Assembly (NCBI GenBank): GCA_002351795.1
Contig: DEHG01000126.1
Location: 276-8,586 of the forward strand
Length of the DNA stretch: 8,311 nt
Reading direction: 5' to 3'
Origin: Ruminococcaceae bacterium UBA2806
GTDB taxonomy: Bacteria > Bacillota > Clostridia > Oscillospirales > Acutalibacteraceae
Made by a program: the position numbers and the translations under genes. The stretch's first letter is position 1. Each line of letters starts with the position of its first letter. This document shows positions 1-6,583 of the stretch, in pieces. Below the pieces are notes generated by a model. That model worked only from the letters and a program-made list of their open reading frames with translations. It made no database searches and was not told the DNA's origin.

Positions 1-1056
1 GAAGCTCTTGCTCTTTTGTGACGCATTTATACCGTCATCGGATGCATTTATTGTGATATTGCCGCCGTTGATCTGGATATAAGTTCCTTCAATACCTTCA
101 CGGGCAGTTATTTGGATCTCGCCGCCGTCTATCTGTACTACAGTAATTGCATGGAATCCGTCGCTTTCGGCTTCAATTGTAAATTTGCCGCCGTATATAT
201 ATATCTGACCCTTTGTATCGTCATCGCTGTTTTCGCTGTGGAAGCCGTCCTTGCCTGCCTTGATATTGAATGTGCCGTCATATACGGAAACGGAATCCTT
301 GCCTTCAAATGCATGAGCGCCGCAGGTAATATTATATGTTCCGCCTGTGACCTTTATATCATCCTTGCCGGATACAGCATTGCCGTTTGTTGAGGTTATA
401 TTCAGAGTACCCGTACCGTTGAGAACGATATCGTCCTTCGAGAATATCACCGCATCGGTATTTGTCTTTCCGTCAGCGGTAAACTGACCTGTTACAGAAA
501 GAGTGCTTTCACCCTCTGCCGTTGTTACAAAGCATTTATCTGCGGATACTACATAGATCACCGGATTGCTTACATTGGTAATATTCACATTCTGGAGAAC
601 TATCTGCACCTTTGCCTGCTTATCGGCTTCGACCCTTACCGTGAAGTTGCTTGCCGTACCTGTAAGTATATATGTTCCCTCTTCGGTTATGGTTTCCGTA
701 TTATTATCGGACGCCTGTATCGTCTTTGCGGCTGAGGTATCAGGAGTCTGTTTCAAGTCACGCTTGCTGAAAAGATCAGTTGTATCAAGCTTGCCGTTTG
801 CGTTCGGGCTGAATTCAGCTGTATCTGACGAAGCTGTTTCAGATTCTGCTGACGAAGCTGTGCCTTCATCAGTACTTGAAGCGGTGTCGGTGCTTTCAGC
901 ACTCTCTGCGCTGTCTGTACTCTCAACGCTTACTGCTGAGGACTGAGCCGATGAAGAAGCGCTCTGTGAGGATGAATCTCCGTTTCCTGAGCTGCATCCT
1001 GCAAAAGCTGCGATCATAAGAGCCGCCATAATAATAGTCATTGATTTTTTCAACAT
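1..1056 (-). CDS. Cthe_2159-type (DUF4353) carbohydrate-binding lipoprotein, C-terminus cut by window edge
   Basis: The gene starts at ATG 1056 and stays open for 352 codons to the window edge, so its end is missing. Residues 1-21 are a lipoprotein signal: MLKK, a hydrophobic stretch, then FAGC with Cys21 as the predicted lipid anchor. Residues 22-80 are a Ser/Thr/Glu/Ala spacer typical of surface lipoproteins. From about residue 110 the chain becomes a right-handed beta-helix-like repeat. Short strands alternate with GG or DG turns, and near residues 269-272, 299-302, 320-323 and 341-344 there are DGFH, DGFH, EGIE and DGIN motifs. This fits the carbohydrate-binding family of Cthe_2159, a pectin (polygalacturonate)-binding protein of Clostridium thermocellum; ligand binding here is inferred. 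A GGGGG-containing Shine-Dalgarno lies 7 bases before the ATG. It has its own promoter and a likely operator. In related genomes such genes often sit near CotH, VTC and DUF4956 genes; I recall this and cannot see it here. Confidence 0.85.
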   Translation of the reverse strand, partial: MLKKSMTIIMAALMIAAFAGCSSGNGDSSSQSASSSAQSSAVSVESTDSAESAESTDTASSTDEGTASSAESETASSDTAEFSPNANGKLDTTDLFSKRDLKQTPDTSAAKTIQASDNNTETITEEGTYILTGTASNFTVRVEADKQAKVQIVLQNVNITNVSNPVIYVVSADKCFVTTAEGESTLSVTGQFTADGKTNTDAVIFSKDDIVLNGTGTLNITSTNGNAVSGKDDIKVTGGTYNITCGAHAFEGKDSVSVYDGTFNIKAGKDGFHSENSDDDTKGQIYIYGGKFTIEAESDGFHAITVVQIDGGEIQITAREGIEGTYIQINGGNITINASDDGINASQKSKSF

Positions 1057-1118
1057 AATAAAACCCCCTTGAATTTTTATCTTTTGTTATGTTGTAATGT
1101 TTTGTTTTTGATGTCTGT

Positions 1119-1147
1119 ATTATATTCCCTGTCTTAGGAAACATAAA
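1119..1147 (-). promoter_or_regulatory. Promoter of the carbohydrate-binding lipoprotein gene
   Basis: A perfect TATAAT (-10) lies at 1119-1124. The hexamer 17 bases upstream, TTTATG at 1142-1147, is a poor -35. The predicted transcript start is near 1112, giving a leader of about 55 bases. The weak -35 lies inside an array of 11-bp direct repeats, so this promoter probably needs an activator. The match is by eye only. Confidence 0.55.
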
Positions 1148-1177
1148 GGAATCTGTTAGGAATATATGTGGAATATA
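1134..1177 (-). promoter_or_regulatory. Four tandem 11-bp direct repeats: probable activator operator
   Basis: Read on the minus strand, four consecutive 11-mers are TATATTCCACA (1167-1177), TATATTCCTAA (1156-1166), CAGATTCCTTT (1145-1155) and ATGTTTCCTAA (1134-1144). The TTCC core recurs exactly every 11 bp, about one helical turn. The last unit ends 9 bp before the -10 box. Head-to-tail repeats of this period next to the -10 are typical of OmpR/PhoB-family response regulators (for example the E. coli Pho box and the PhoP boxes of B. subtilis), but the core does not match the Pho consensus. The regulator is unknown. Confidence 0.55.
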
Positions 1178-1181
1178 ATTT

Positions 1182-1219
1182 ACAGCTTGCAGCTATATTA
1201 CAAAAAAGCTGCAAGCTGT
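1182..1219 (-). terminator. Stem-loop after the diguanylate cyclase gene
   Basis: A perfect 13-bp inverted repeat (ACAGCTTGCAGCT at 1182-1194, complement at 1207-1219) has a 12-base loop and begins 11 bases after the GGDEF stop codon. On the minus strand it is followed by AAATTATATT rather than a clean U-tract, while the plus-strand side has TTTT. It may end the GGDEF transcript or protect its 3' end. Termination efficiency is uncertain. Confidence 0.5.
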
Positions 1220-1230
1220 TTTCATAAAGC

Positions 1231-4200
1231 TTAGTGATAAGTCTTATATGTTGATTTGCCGTGACGTTTTACATAATAAAGCATCTGATCCGCCTGATTG
1301 AGCGCCGTTTCAAATGCGTCCTTTGAGCCGCCCTTGAATGAGGCAATTCCTATTGAACAGGATATCTTCTTATCCTCTGGAATATCAACAGGCTTGTTGA
1401 GCTTCTTTCTTATCTCATCACGGAAACCATCCTTTATCTCGTCATATATATGCTCTGCAAGCTCGGCGGCATCCCCCTCGGTCTGATTATACAGCAGAAT
1501 GATAAATTCATCGCCGCCGTATCTTACGGGAAGCCCCTTATCCGCTGTCATCCTCTTGAACATTTCCGCAAAGCATACAAGAACAAGATCCCCTATCTCA
1601 TGACCAAATGTATCATTATAGAATTTGAAATTGTCAAGATCAAGGTATACGATAACATTTCTGTAGCTGCTGTCCTGAGAGATAATGCGCTCGACCTGCT
1701 TGCTGAAGCCGCTTCTGTTGGTAATACCTGTCAGATGATCGGTTATTGCGGACTGCTCAAGCTTATGGTTCATATTTTCTATCATAAGCCTGTTGTCTAT
1801 TCTTCTCATCATTTCACAGAACTGACTGAATGCGAATTTCAGTATTGTCAGATCATCACCGCCGAGAAATGCCCTTCTGACAACAGTCCTTCGCTTTATC
1901 TTGACATCTGCAAGAAATACCGTTTCTGTTCCGGACTGCTCTATTATCGGGATACCGATCATAGTCATAAGATGTTCCTCGTTGAAATGCTCCATGATCG
2001 GTGAAAACTGAGTAAAATTCTTATCTGACCTGTTTGTAAGGAATGCCTGCTTATACTCCTTGAAAAAGTCGAATATTTCATTTGCTTCTGCTTCGCTGAA
2101 AGGAGGTTCATCACCGTCATACATTATAACAGTTCCTTTTCCGTCCTTGCGTCTGAGTATCACGATCTCATCAAGATTATAGCTGTTTTTGACAACGGCT
2201 GCTGTATTCTGATACAGATCCCTTGCCGTCATATTTTCACGGCTTATCGCCTCCTGGAGAACGGTAAGAAATTTGATATCATTTTCCTTTTTATGCAGCT
2301 TTATATGAGCGCCCTCCTGTCTTGCAATCTGTATCATCTGCTTGACAGGCAGCTTTGTCGAAAGCGCCATCATCGGCGTTTTATCTCTCTCTCCATTTTC
2401 AAGGTAATACTCAAGCCTTGCCTTCTTTTTCAGCATACCTTCCCTTTCGAGCTGTTTAATGCCTACTTTTACGATAGTATCAGCCTTTCCCTTATCTCCG
2501 AGCTTTTTATACAGCTCAGATCTTTCCATTACAAGAACAGGATATATAAAGAATCTTGAGCCGGTAGTACGGGACAGAGCTTTATCGACCTCTTCATATT
2601 CCTTTTCGGCAAGATCATATCTGGATTCATGACTGTAAAGCATACCCTTGAGTAAATGATAAAGCGCAAGATCTTCATCCCATACGCCGTCATGATTTTC
2701 AATCAGCACTTTAAGCATATGCTCCACTATTATTTCCATCTTGCTGAGGAAATAATAGCTGTTATAAAACTCGCCCTCATAATAGCAGCTTATTGCTATT
2801 ATTGCAAAAAGCTTTGTATTGCTGCTTGCGCCGATAGACTGATAGCCCATTTCACGAAGCATTTTCAGTATCAGGTCAATGACTTGTATGGCATTATGAT
2901 ATGATTCCGCAACATAATAATTCATCGCAAGATTATAAAGAGAATTCATTACATCATCCGGCTTTTCCATATTTGTCAGAGTAATAACGCTCTTTATAAG
3001 ATATTCATGAGCTTTCTCATAATCCTCAAGAATAATACTGTTATAGCCGAGTCCCGCATACATATGGGACTCCCTGAAGGGATTCGGTTTTTTCAGTACG
3101 GCAAGACGCTTTTCATACATCTTTCGTACATACCTGAAATATCCTTCCTGTGTATAAAGAATTATGTTTTTCATGTATGCATGAAGAAGGAAATTTTCAT
3201 TTTCAAGCTCTGTTCCGATCTTTATGCCTAAATTAAAATGCTCGGGTTCTTTTTCCCCGCTTGCATACAGCGGCAGATCCTTTTTATCATTTTCAAAGCC
3301 AAAAACATTGATATAGGCAAGAAAATTCATAAATCCATACTTTTCTGCCCTTTTAATAACATTTTCATCTATCTCTTTGCGGAACTTATACTCAAATATA
3401 TCCTTTCCTATACCGAAGTATAACGTCCAGAGAAGCACCTCAGCCTTGCAGGCAAGATATTCCTTTCCCATCTTCCGGGCTATCTCAATGCATTTTTTAC
3501 AATTGTATTCTACCTCATTGGTCTGGGCAAGTATCATCCTTGCACGGGCGGTAAGAAGATAATAGATATAGCTGTTTATCAGATCAATTTCGGTATTGGC
3601 GCACATATCCGTCATCTTGTCGCATATCACAAGCGCATTATTTACCGAGCCGAGATTAATGTCAGTCATTGCCGCAAGCTGAAGGAAAGGCAGCTGCTCC
3701 GCCTTTGTAAGCCAGATAGTTTTTTCATCCATACGGTAAAGTATATCATTAAGATAATACGAAGCGTCCTCAAGCGCAAAGGTGAAGTACATATTGGAAA
3801 GCATTATGATATACTCGTCCATCTTCTCTCTATCAAACCAGAATTCGTCCTGAACATCCATAGTTCTTTCACTGTCCAGGCTGCCCCATTCAAGCTGGAG
3901 ATTCTGTTCCGCTGTTTTCTGTAGAAGAGACTCCCATGTATCCTTTTTATATGGCGCAACATTGAATTCGTCATTATACAGTATTATTGCATGAATATTT
4001 AATTTTCGCTCGATAAGCTTTCTGAAAAGCCTTATTGTACTGAACGGAGCGAGATGAAACTTTGACAGTATCATTACCAGTGAATGTTCCTTGGAAATAA
4101 ACTCCAGTATAGCGATAAGATCATCAAGCATACGTTCCGTTTCAAAACTTATCTCAAAATACAGGACATCTTCTTTTCTTGTACAAGCCTTCCCGTTCAG

Positions 4201-4515
4201 AAAACAAGACATAGGCTCAATATGCATAGGATAAACGTGACTTTTTTTCAGAAAATCCTCTACAGACATAGACTGTCTGTAATATTTATCATAACATTCA
4301 CGGATCCACTCAAGGAAAGGCGAATACGCATCATGCATTTCATGCATCCTGTATTCATGATACAGGAAAGTTTTATCGTCAGTATTTATCACATCAGAGA
4401 TAATATCTTCTTCTGAAATATCAAGAGTATTGTAATGTTTTATAAAAATAACATTCTGATCCTGTTTTTCCACATATGCTGATACTACACTTTTAACATA
4501 AGTCTTAAAATCCAT
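1231..4515 (-). CDS. Large diguanylate cyclase: degenerate STAND-like region, TPR-like repeats, GAF-like region, GGDEF
   Basis: This 1094-residue soluble protein should make c-di-GMP from two GTP. The C-terminal GGDEF domain (about 924-1094) is complete: DHLTGITNR (926-934), the metal-binding LDLDNFK (958-964), ND and GH (967-972) and the active-site GGDEF (1000-1004). The RxxD inhibitory site normally just upstream is missing. Residues 1-215 resemble the ATPase part of STAND regulators such as MalT: VMILSKFHL (147-155) sits where a Walker B segment is expected but lacks the acidic pair, and no Walker A is present. Residues about 240-710 are helical, TPR-like repeats (for example 480-560 and 615-690). 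Residues about 740-900 look GAF-like, followed by a short coiled coil (903-922). No membrane segments are seen. The start is secure: GGAGGTG lies 5 bases upstream and an in-frame stop 14 codons upstream. The sensed signal is unknown. Confidence 0.9.
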   Translation of the reverse strand: MDFKTYVKSVVSAYVEKQDQNVIFIKHYNTLDISEEDIISDVINTDDKTFLYHEYRMHEMHDAYSPFLEWIRECYDKYYRQSMSVEDFLKKSHVYPMHIEPMSCFLNGKACTRKEDVLYFEISFETERMLDDLIAILEFISKEHSLVMILSKFHLAPFSTIRLFRKLIERKLNIHAIILYNDEFNVAPYKKDTWESLLQKTAEQNLQLEWGSLDSERTMDVQDEFWFDREKMDEYIIMLSNMYFTFALEDASYYLNDILYRMDEKTIWLTKAEQLPFLQLAAMTDINLGSVNNALVICDKMTDMCANTEIDLINSYIYYLLTARARMILAQTNEVEYNCKKCIEIARKMGKEYLACKAEVLLWTLYFGIGKDIFEYKFRKEIDENVIKRAEKYGFMNFLAYINVFGFENDKKDLPLYASGEKEPEHFNLGIKIGTELENENFLLHAYMKNIILYTQEGYFRYVRKMYEKRLAVLKKPNPFRESHMYAGLGYNSIILEDYEKAHEYLIKSVITLTNMEKPDDVMNSLYNLAMNYYVAESYHNAIQVIDLILKMLREMGYQSIGASSNTKLFAIIAISCYYEGEFYNSYYFLSKMEIIVEHMLKVLIENHDGVWDEDLALYHLLKGMLYSHESRYDLAEKEYEEVDKALSRTTGSRFFIYPVLVMERSELYKKLGDKGKADTIVKVGIKQLEREGMLKKKARLEYYLENGERDKTPMMALSTKLPVKQMIQIARQEGAHIKLHKKENDIKFLTVLQEAISRENMTARDLYQNTAAVVKNSYNLDEIVILRRKDGKGTVIMYDGDEPPFSEAEANEIFDFFKEYKQAFLTNRSDKNFTQFSPIMEHFNEEHLMTMIGIPIIEQSGTETVFLADVKIKRRTVVRRAFLGGDDLTILKFAFSQFCEMMRRIDNRLMIENMNHKLEQSAITDHLTGITNRSGFSKQVERIISQDSSYRNVIVYLDLDNFKFYNDTFGHEIGDLVLVCFAEMFKRMTADKGLPVRYGGDEFIILLYNQTEGDAAELAEHIYDEIKDGFRDEIRKKLNKPVDIPEDKKISCSIGIASFKGGSKDAFETALNQADQMLYYVKRHGKSTYKTYH

Positions 4516-4520
4516 ACAAT

Positions 4521-4527
4521 CACCTCC
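4521..4527 (-). promoter_or_regulatory. Near-perfect Shine-Dalgarno fixing the GGDEF protein start
   Basis: The minus strand reads GGAGGTG, continuing as ATT, 5 bases before ATG 4515. This is almost full complementarity to the 16S rRNA 3' end. It fixes the start and shows that the missing Walker A motif is not an annotation error. It also predicts strong translation once the mRNA is made. Confidence 0.8.
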
Positions 4528-4621
4528 GGGCGGCGTGAATCGGGTCAGACAAAATCACGAACTAAATACAAAATAAATTACGACAATTTTCACACCGGTA
4601 TAAACGCAATTACATATTATA

Positions 4622-4649
4622 ATTATATCACTTAGCAAATATAAATCAA
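4622..4649 (-). promoter_or_regulatory. Promoter of the diguanylate cyclase gene
   Basis: On the minus strand TTGATT (4644-4649) and TATAAT (4622-4627) are separated by 16 bp. The predicted start near 4615 gives a leader of about 100 bases. A second, overlapping TATAAT lies slightly downstream. With the weak terminator behind the upstream operon, this suggests the cyclase is transcribed at least partly on its own. Confidence 0.6.
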
Positions 4650-4737
4650 TAGAAAATTACAGATTTATTTATATTATATTTCTATAAAAAGCATTTCAGA
4701 ATATGTACAAATTAATAAATGTGAGTTTTTATTTTGG

Positions 4738-4760
4738 AAAAAGAAAATGACAGCTGTCAT
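4738..4760 (-). terminator. Weak terminator after the STAS/ATPase operon
   Basis: The palindrome ATGACAGCTGTCAT (4747-4760) can fold with an AGCT loop and is followed on the minus strand by TTTCTTTTT. It lies 27 bases after the stop codon of the ATPase gene. The stem has only two G-C pairs, so readthrough into the cyclase gene is plausible. Confidence 0.45.
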
Positions 4761-4787
4761 ACCATCAAGTACGTCAGCCGCCTTATG

Positions 4788-5414
4788 TTATTTGTTCATG
4801 AAGCGTTTTGTTATTATCATTTCAACCATATCTTTATTTATACCGACCGAAACATCATCAGCAATATTTGCGATAATAGATTTTTCAAGCTCGTCCCATT
4901 CATCAAGGGCAATACCGGCATCCTTTTTCTCTTCAATGGTGTTCATATATTTACGCAAAGACCATACAGTTCCCGAACCAAACGTTTCGAGCGTACCGGA
5001 ACCGCCGTACAGCATAGCGTCTGCAAATACATCTTCTCCCGAAACCCCCATAACAGCATTATAATTAAGCCAGAAGGTCTGATATACGTCCCTGAGCTTA
5101 TTGACGATACCACGAGCCGCTGCATTTTTACCGGTCGAGGAAGTGCCGAGGAAGGTCTCTCTTTTTTCTGCATCCATTTTTGTCTGAGCTGACAGATGGA
5201 GTCTGTATGAATCGCTGTTATCATCAATAAAGAAATACGCATAGAACCTTCCGCCTATTGTGCGTACCATATTCAGCATTTCTTCAGTAAGCAAACGTAT
5301 ATGTATACGTTCCTTTTTGCCGAAGCCTTTAAGCTCTGCATAATCTTCGGCTGCTTTCAGAGCATCTTCCCTGCCTGTGCCGTCAAAGCTTACATATATT
5401 TCATTTGCTTTCAT
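4788..5414 (-). CDS. RsbW-like degenerate HATPase (putative anti-sigma / serine kinase partner of the STAS protein)
   Basis: This is a 208-residue soluble protein. Residues about 15-115 resemble the GHKL ATPase fold of the RsbW/SpoIIAB group. IRLLTEEMLNMVR (39-51) fits the N-box helix, with E44/E45 and N48 as likely Mg-ATP ligands. STGKNAAARGIVNKLRDV (93-110) fits the lid/G2 region. A canonical DxGxG box is not evident, so kinase activity is uncertain. The C-terminal 60 residues (about 150-208) go beyond the roughly 140-160 residues usual for RsbW and match nothing I know. The Shine-Dalgarno AAGAGG (5425-5430) overlaps the stop codon of the upstream STAS gene, with 14 bases between the genes, so the two are probably translationally coupled. 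The role, phosphorylating or holding the STAS protein and releasing a partner, is inferred from family and context. The final target (sigma factor, phosphatase or enzyme) is not visible. Confidence 0.7.
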   Translation of the reverse strand: MKANEIYVSFDGTGREDALKAAEDYAELKGFGKKERIHIRLLTEEMLNMVRTIGGRFYAYFFIDDNSDSYRLHLSAQTKMDAEKRETFLGTSSTGKNAAARGIVNKLRDVYQTFWLNYNAVMGVSGEDVFADAMLYGGSGTLETFGSGTVWSLRKYMNTIEEKKDAGIALDEWDELEKSIIANIADDVSVGINKDMVEMIITKRFMNK

Positions 5415-5428
5415 AATACAGATACCTC

Positions 5429-5725
5429 TTATTCAATAGTCAGAATATCAGAAAAACCTGTTATCTCAAATATTTCCATTACTGTTTCGGAAACATTTTT
5501 TACAGTCATCTTTCCCTGACCGTTCATTTTTTTCTGAGCTGAAAGAAGAACTCTGAGACCAGAGGAAGATATATATTCCATTTCCGAAAAATCAAAAGCA
5601 AGAGTCTCAACACCTTCGATAGAATCCTCGATCTCTTTCTGAAGCTTCGGTGAAGTTGCGGTATCTATACGTCCTTTAACCTTCAGAGTCAAAGCATTTC
5701 CATTTTTCTCTTTACTAATTATCAT
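5429..5725 (-). CDS. STAS-domain anti-sigma factor antagonist (SpoIIAA/RsbV-like)
   Basis: The 98-residue protein is a single STAS domain of the usual family length. It shows the typical strand GNALTLKVKGRIDTATSP (9-26), the strand LAFDFSEMEYI (42-52) and the phosphorylation loop SSSGLRVLL (53-61). By alignment with the SSG motif of SpoIIAA, Ser54 is the likely phosphorylated residue; the usual preceding Asp is Ser53 here. In this family the unphosphorylated antagonist binds the HATPase partner and frees its target, while the kinase switches it off by phosphorylation. It is the first gene of an operon with the HATPase gene just downstream and has its own promoter. The ribosome site AAAGG lies about 10 bases before ATG 5725. 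The biological output is unknown. Confidence 0.9.
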   Translation of the reverse strand: MIISKEKNGNALTLKVKGRIDTATSPKLQKEIEDSIEGVETLAFDFSEMEYISSSGLRVLLSAQKKMNGQGKMTVKNVSETVMEIFEITGFSDILTIE

Positions 5726-5770
5726 AATGATCCAACCTTTCTTGTATGCCCAAAGCGGGCTGATAGATAT

Positions 5771-5799
5771 ATTATATTATATTTTAACCGTTTAAACAA
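5771..5799 (-). promoter_or_regulatory. Promoter of the STAS/HATPase operon
   Basis: The minus strand has TTGTTT (5794-5799), a 17-bp spacer and TATAAT (5771-5776), so it looks like a housekeeping sigma-A promoter. A GTTTAA also overlaps the -35, but no matching sigma-B -10 (GGGTAT) follows. Autoregulation by a sigma-B-like factor is therefore not supported. Confidence 0.6.
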
Positions 5800-5831
5800 G
5801 ACATTTTCCAAGAAAAAACTTTTCCGGACAT

Positions 5832-5891
5832 AAAAAAAGAGCTTACCGCTTCAATGCGGCAGCCCCCTGTGAAACAGACAATGGTAAGTCT
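5832..5891 (-). terminator. Branched intrinsic terminator after the DUF5684 gene
   Basis: On the minus strand AGACTTACC (5883-5891) pairs with GGTAAG-C-TCT (5838-5847), nine pairs with one bulged C, and runs directly into a seven-U tract (5832-5838). The enclosed segment can form two more hairpins, CTGT-TTC-ACAG and TGCCGC-ATTGAA-GCGGTA. The second competes with the outer stem for GGTA. It begins 5 bases after the stop codon. Confidence 0.7.
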
Positions 5892-5896
5892 ATTGA

Positions 5897-6301
5897 TCAG
5901 ATAAATGCGTCAGACTTCGGTCCCTCATACTGTGCGTTTCCGAATGCAAGGATCGGAAGTGTGATCTCCGGGAAGAACAGTGTAAGAATTCCAAAACCTA
6001 CTCCCTTGCCGTATACCTGGGCAAGTCTGATAATGTATGCAATGAGAACAACATAATTGAATATAGGAATAAGAAGCATAAGGAATTTCCAACCGTTGCC
6101 ATATACGATTTTAAATAAGATGTATGAATTGTACAAAGGAATAAGAACCTTCCAGCCTGCCTCGCCTGCCTTAGTAAAGAGCTTCCACATAGCAACCAAA
6201 CTAACAATAGCCACAATCAGACTGATGATCCAGACAACCGCCATTACACCGCCTGCTGCGGCTGTATCTGCTGTTGAACTGTAATTATAACTATAATTCA
6301 T
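5897..6301 (-). CDS. DUF5684 family small membrane protein
   Basis: This 134-residue protein has three likely membrane segments (about 18-41, 71-93 and 101-121) after a short Tyr/Ser/Asn-rich N-terminus. The family signature is clear: WKLFTKAGEAGWKVLIPLYNSY (39-60), then a second Trp segment (GNGWKFLMLLIPIFN) and a KGVGFGILTLFFP segment ending in a GNAQYEG tail. DUF5684 proteins are membrane-bound and functionally uncharacterised; some occur in proteins linked to signal peptidase I. The start is supported by AAGGAG 8 bases before ATG 6301. It is a single-gene unit with its own consensus promoter and a strong terminator. No function can be assigned. Confidence 0.88.
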   Translation of the reverse strand: MNYSYNYSSTADTAAAGGVMAVVWIISLIVAIVSLVAMWKLFTKAGEAGWKVLIPLYNSYILFKIVYGNGWKFLMLLIPIFNYVVLIAYIIRLAQVYGKGVGFGILTLFFPEITLPILAFGNAQYEGPKSDAFI

Positions 6302-6317
6302 AATACATTCTCCTTCC

Positions 6318-6344
6318 GCAGTTTCAGATAAAAACCTGCACTGC
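6318..6344 (-). promoter_or_regulatory. Hairpin next to the DUF5684 ribosome-binding site
   Basis: In the minus-strand leader GCAGT (6340-6344) pairs with ACTGC (6318-6322), and inside it CAG pairs with CTG around a U-rich loop. The 3' arm ends 2 bases before AAGGAG. It could modulate ribosome access or mRNA stability, but the stem is short and the proposal rests on inspection only. Confidence 0.3.
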
Positions 6345-6406
6345 TATTTATAAAAATAATAAAAGCTTTTTATCACTTACCACTGTCAATCAGCTTTCAT
6401 GATTAC

Positions 6407-6435
6407 ATTATAATTCATAATCTGTTCATAGTCAA
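6407..6435 (-). promoter_or_regulatory. Strong promoter of the DUF5684 gene
   Basis: TTGACT (6430-6435), a 17-bp spacer and TATAAT (6407-6412) form the best sigma-A match in the window. Transcription should begin near 6400, leaving a leader of about 100 bases that contains the small hairpin before the ribosome site. Confidence 0.75.
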
Positions 6436-6463
6436 TTACTTTCTGTTAATCTAAAAATAAATT

Positions 6464-6491
6464 GTAAATTATGGTGAATAATGCAATTTAC
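6464..6491 (-). terminator. Possible weak terminator after the hydrolase operon
   Basis: GTAAATT (6464-6470) and AATTTAC (6485-6491) form a 7-bp AT-rich stem, followed on the minus strand by AATTTATTTTTAG. It lies about 95 bases after the hydrolase stop, and I see no stronger terminator in this gap. One G-C pair makes it a doubtful stop signal. Confidence 0.25.
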
Positions 6492-6583
6492 TGTCATATT
6501 ATTTTTGAACAAAAAATATGTATTTCTGACAAATTCTGGAATCCGAAAATCATTCATGCCCGATAAAAAGCCAATTTCAGATA

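Noticed and set aside
566..946. Plus-strand 126-residue Ser/Val/Ala-rich frame
   Set aside because: It is the complement of the low-complexity Ser/Glu linker of the lipoprotein gene, which keeps all frames open.
1450..2004. Plus-strand open frame of 184 residues
   Set aside because: It lies fully inside the GGDEF protein gene, antisense to its conserved catalytic region, and shows no recognisable domain or ribosome site.
4516..4615. c-di-GMP riboswitch in the leader of the cyclase gene
   Set aside because: The leader is about 100 bases and AT-rich; I could not find the GEMM core or a paired two-stem layout in it.
4734..5192. Plus-strand frames over the HATPase gene
   Set aside because: They are antisense to a gene with family motifs and good start signals; their composition (Ile, Phe, Ser, His-rich) is that of a shadow.
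4943..5242. Minus-strand 99-residue frame nested in the HATPase gene
   Set aside because: It is a different frame of the same strand inside a well-supported gene, with no motif of its own.
6384..6389. Perfect TTGACA on the minus strand downstream of the DUF5684 promoter
   Set aside because: No acceptable -10 hexamer lies 16-18 bp downstream, and a complete TTGACT-N17-TATAAT promoter lies just upstream.
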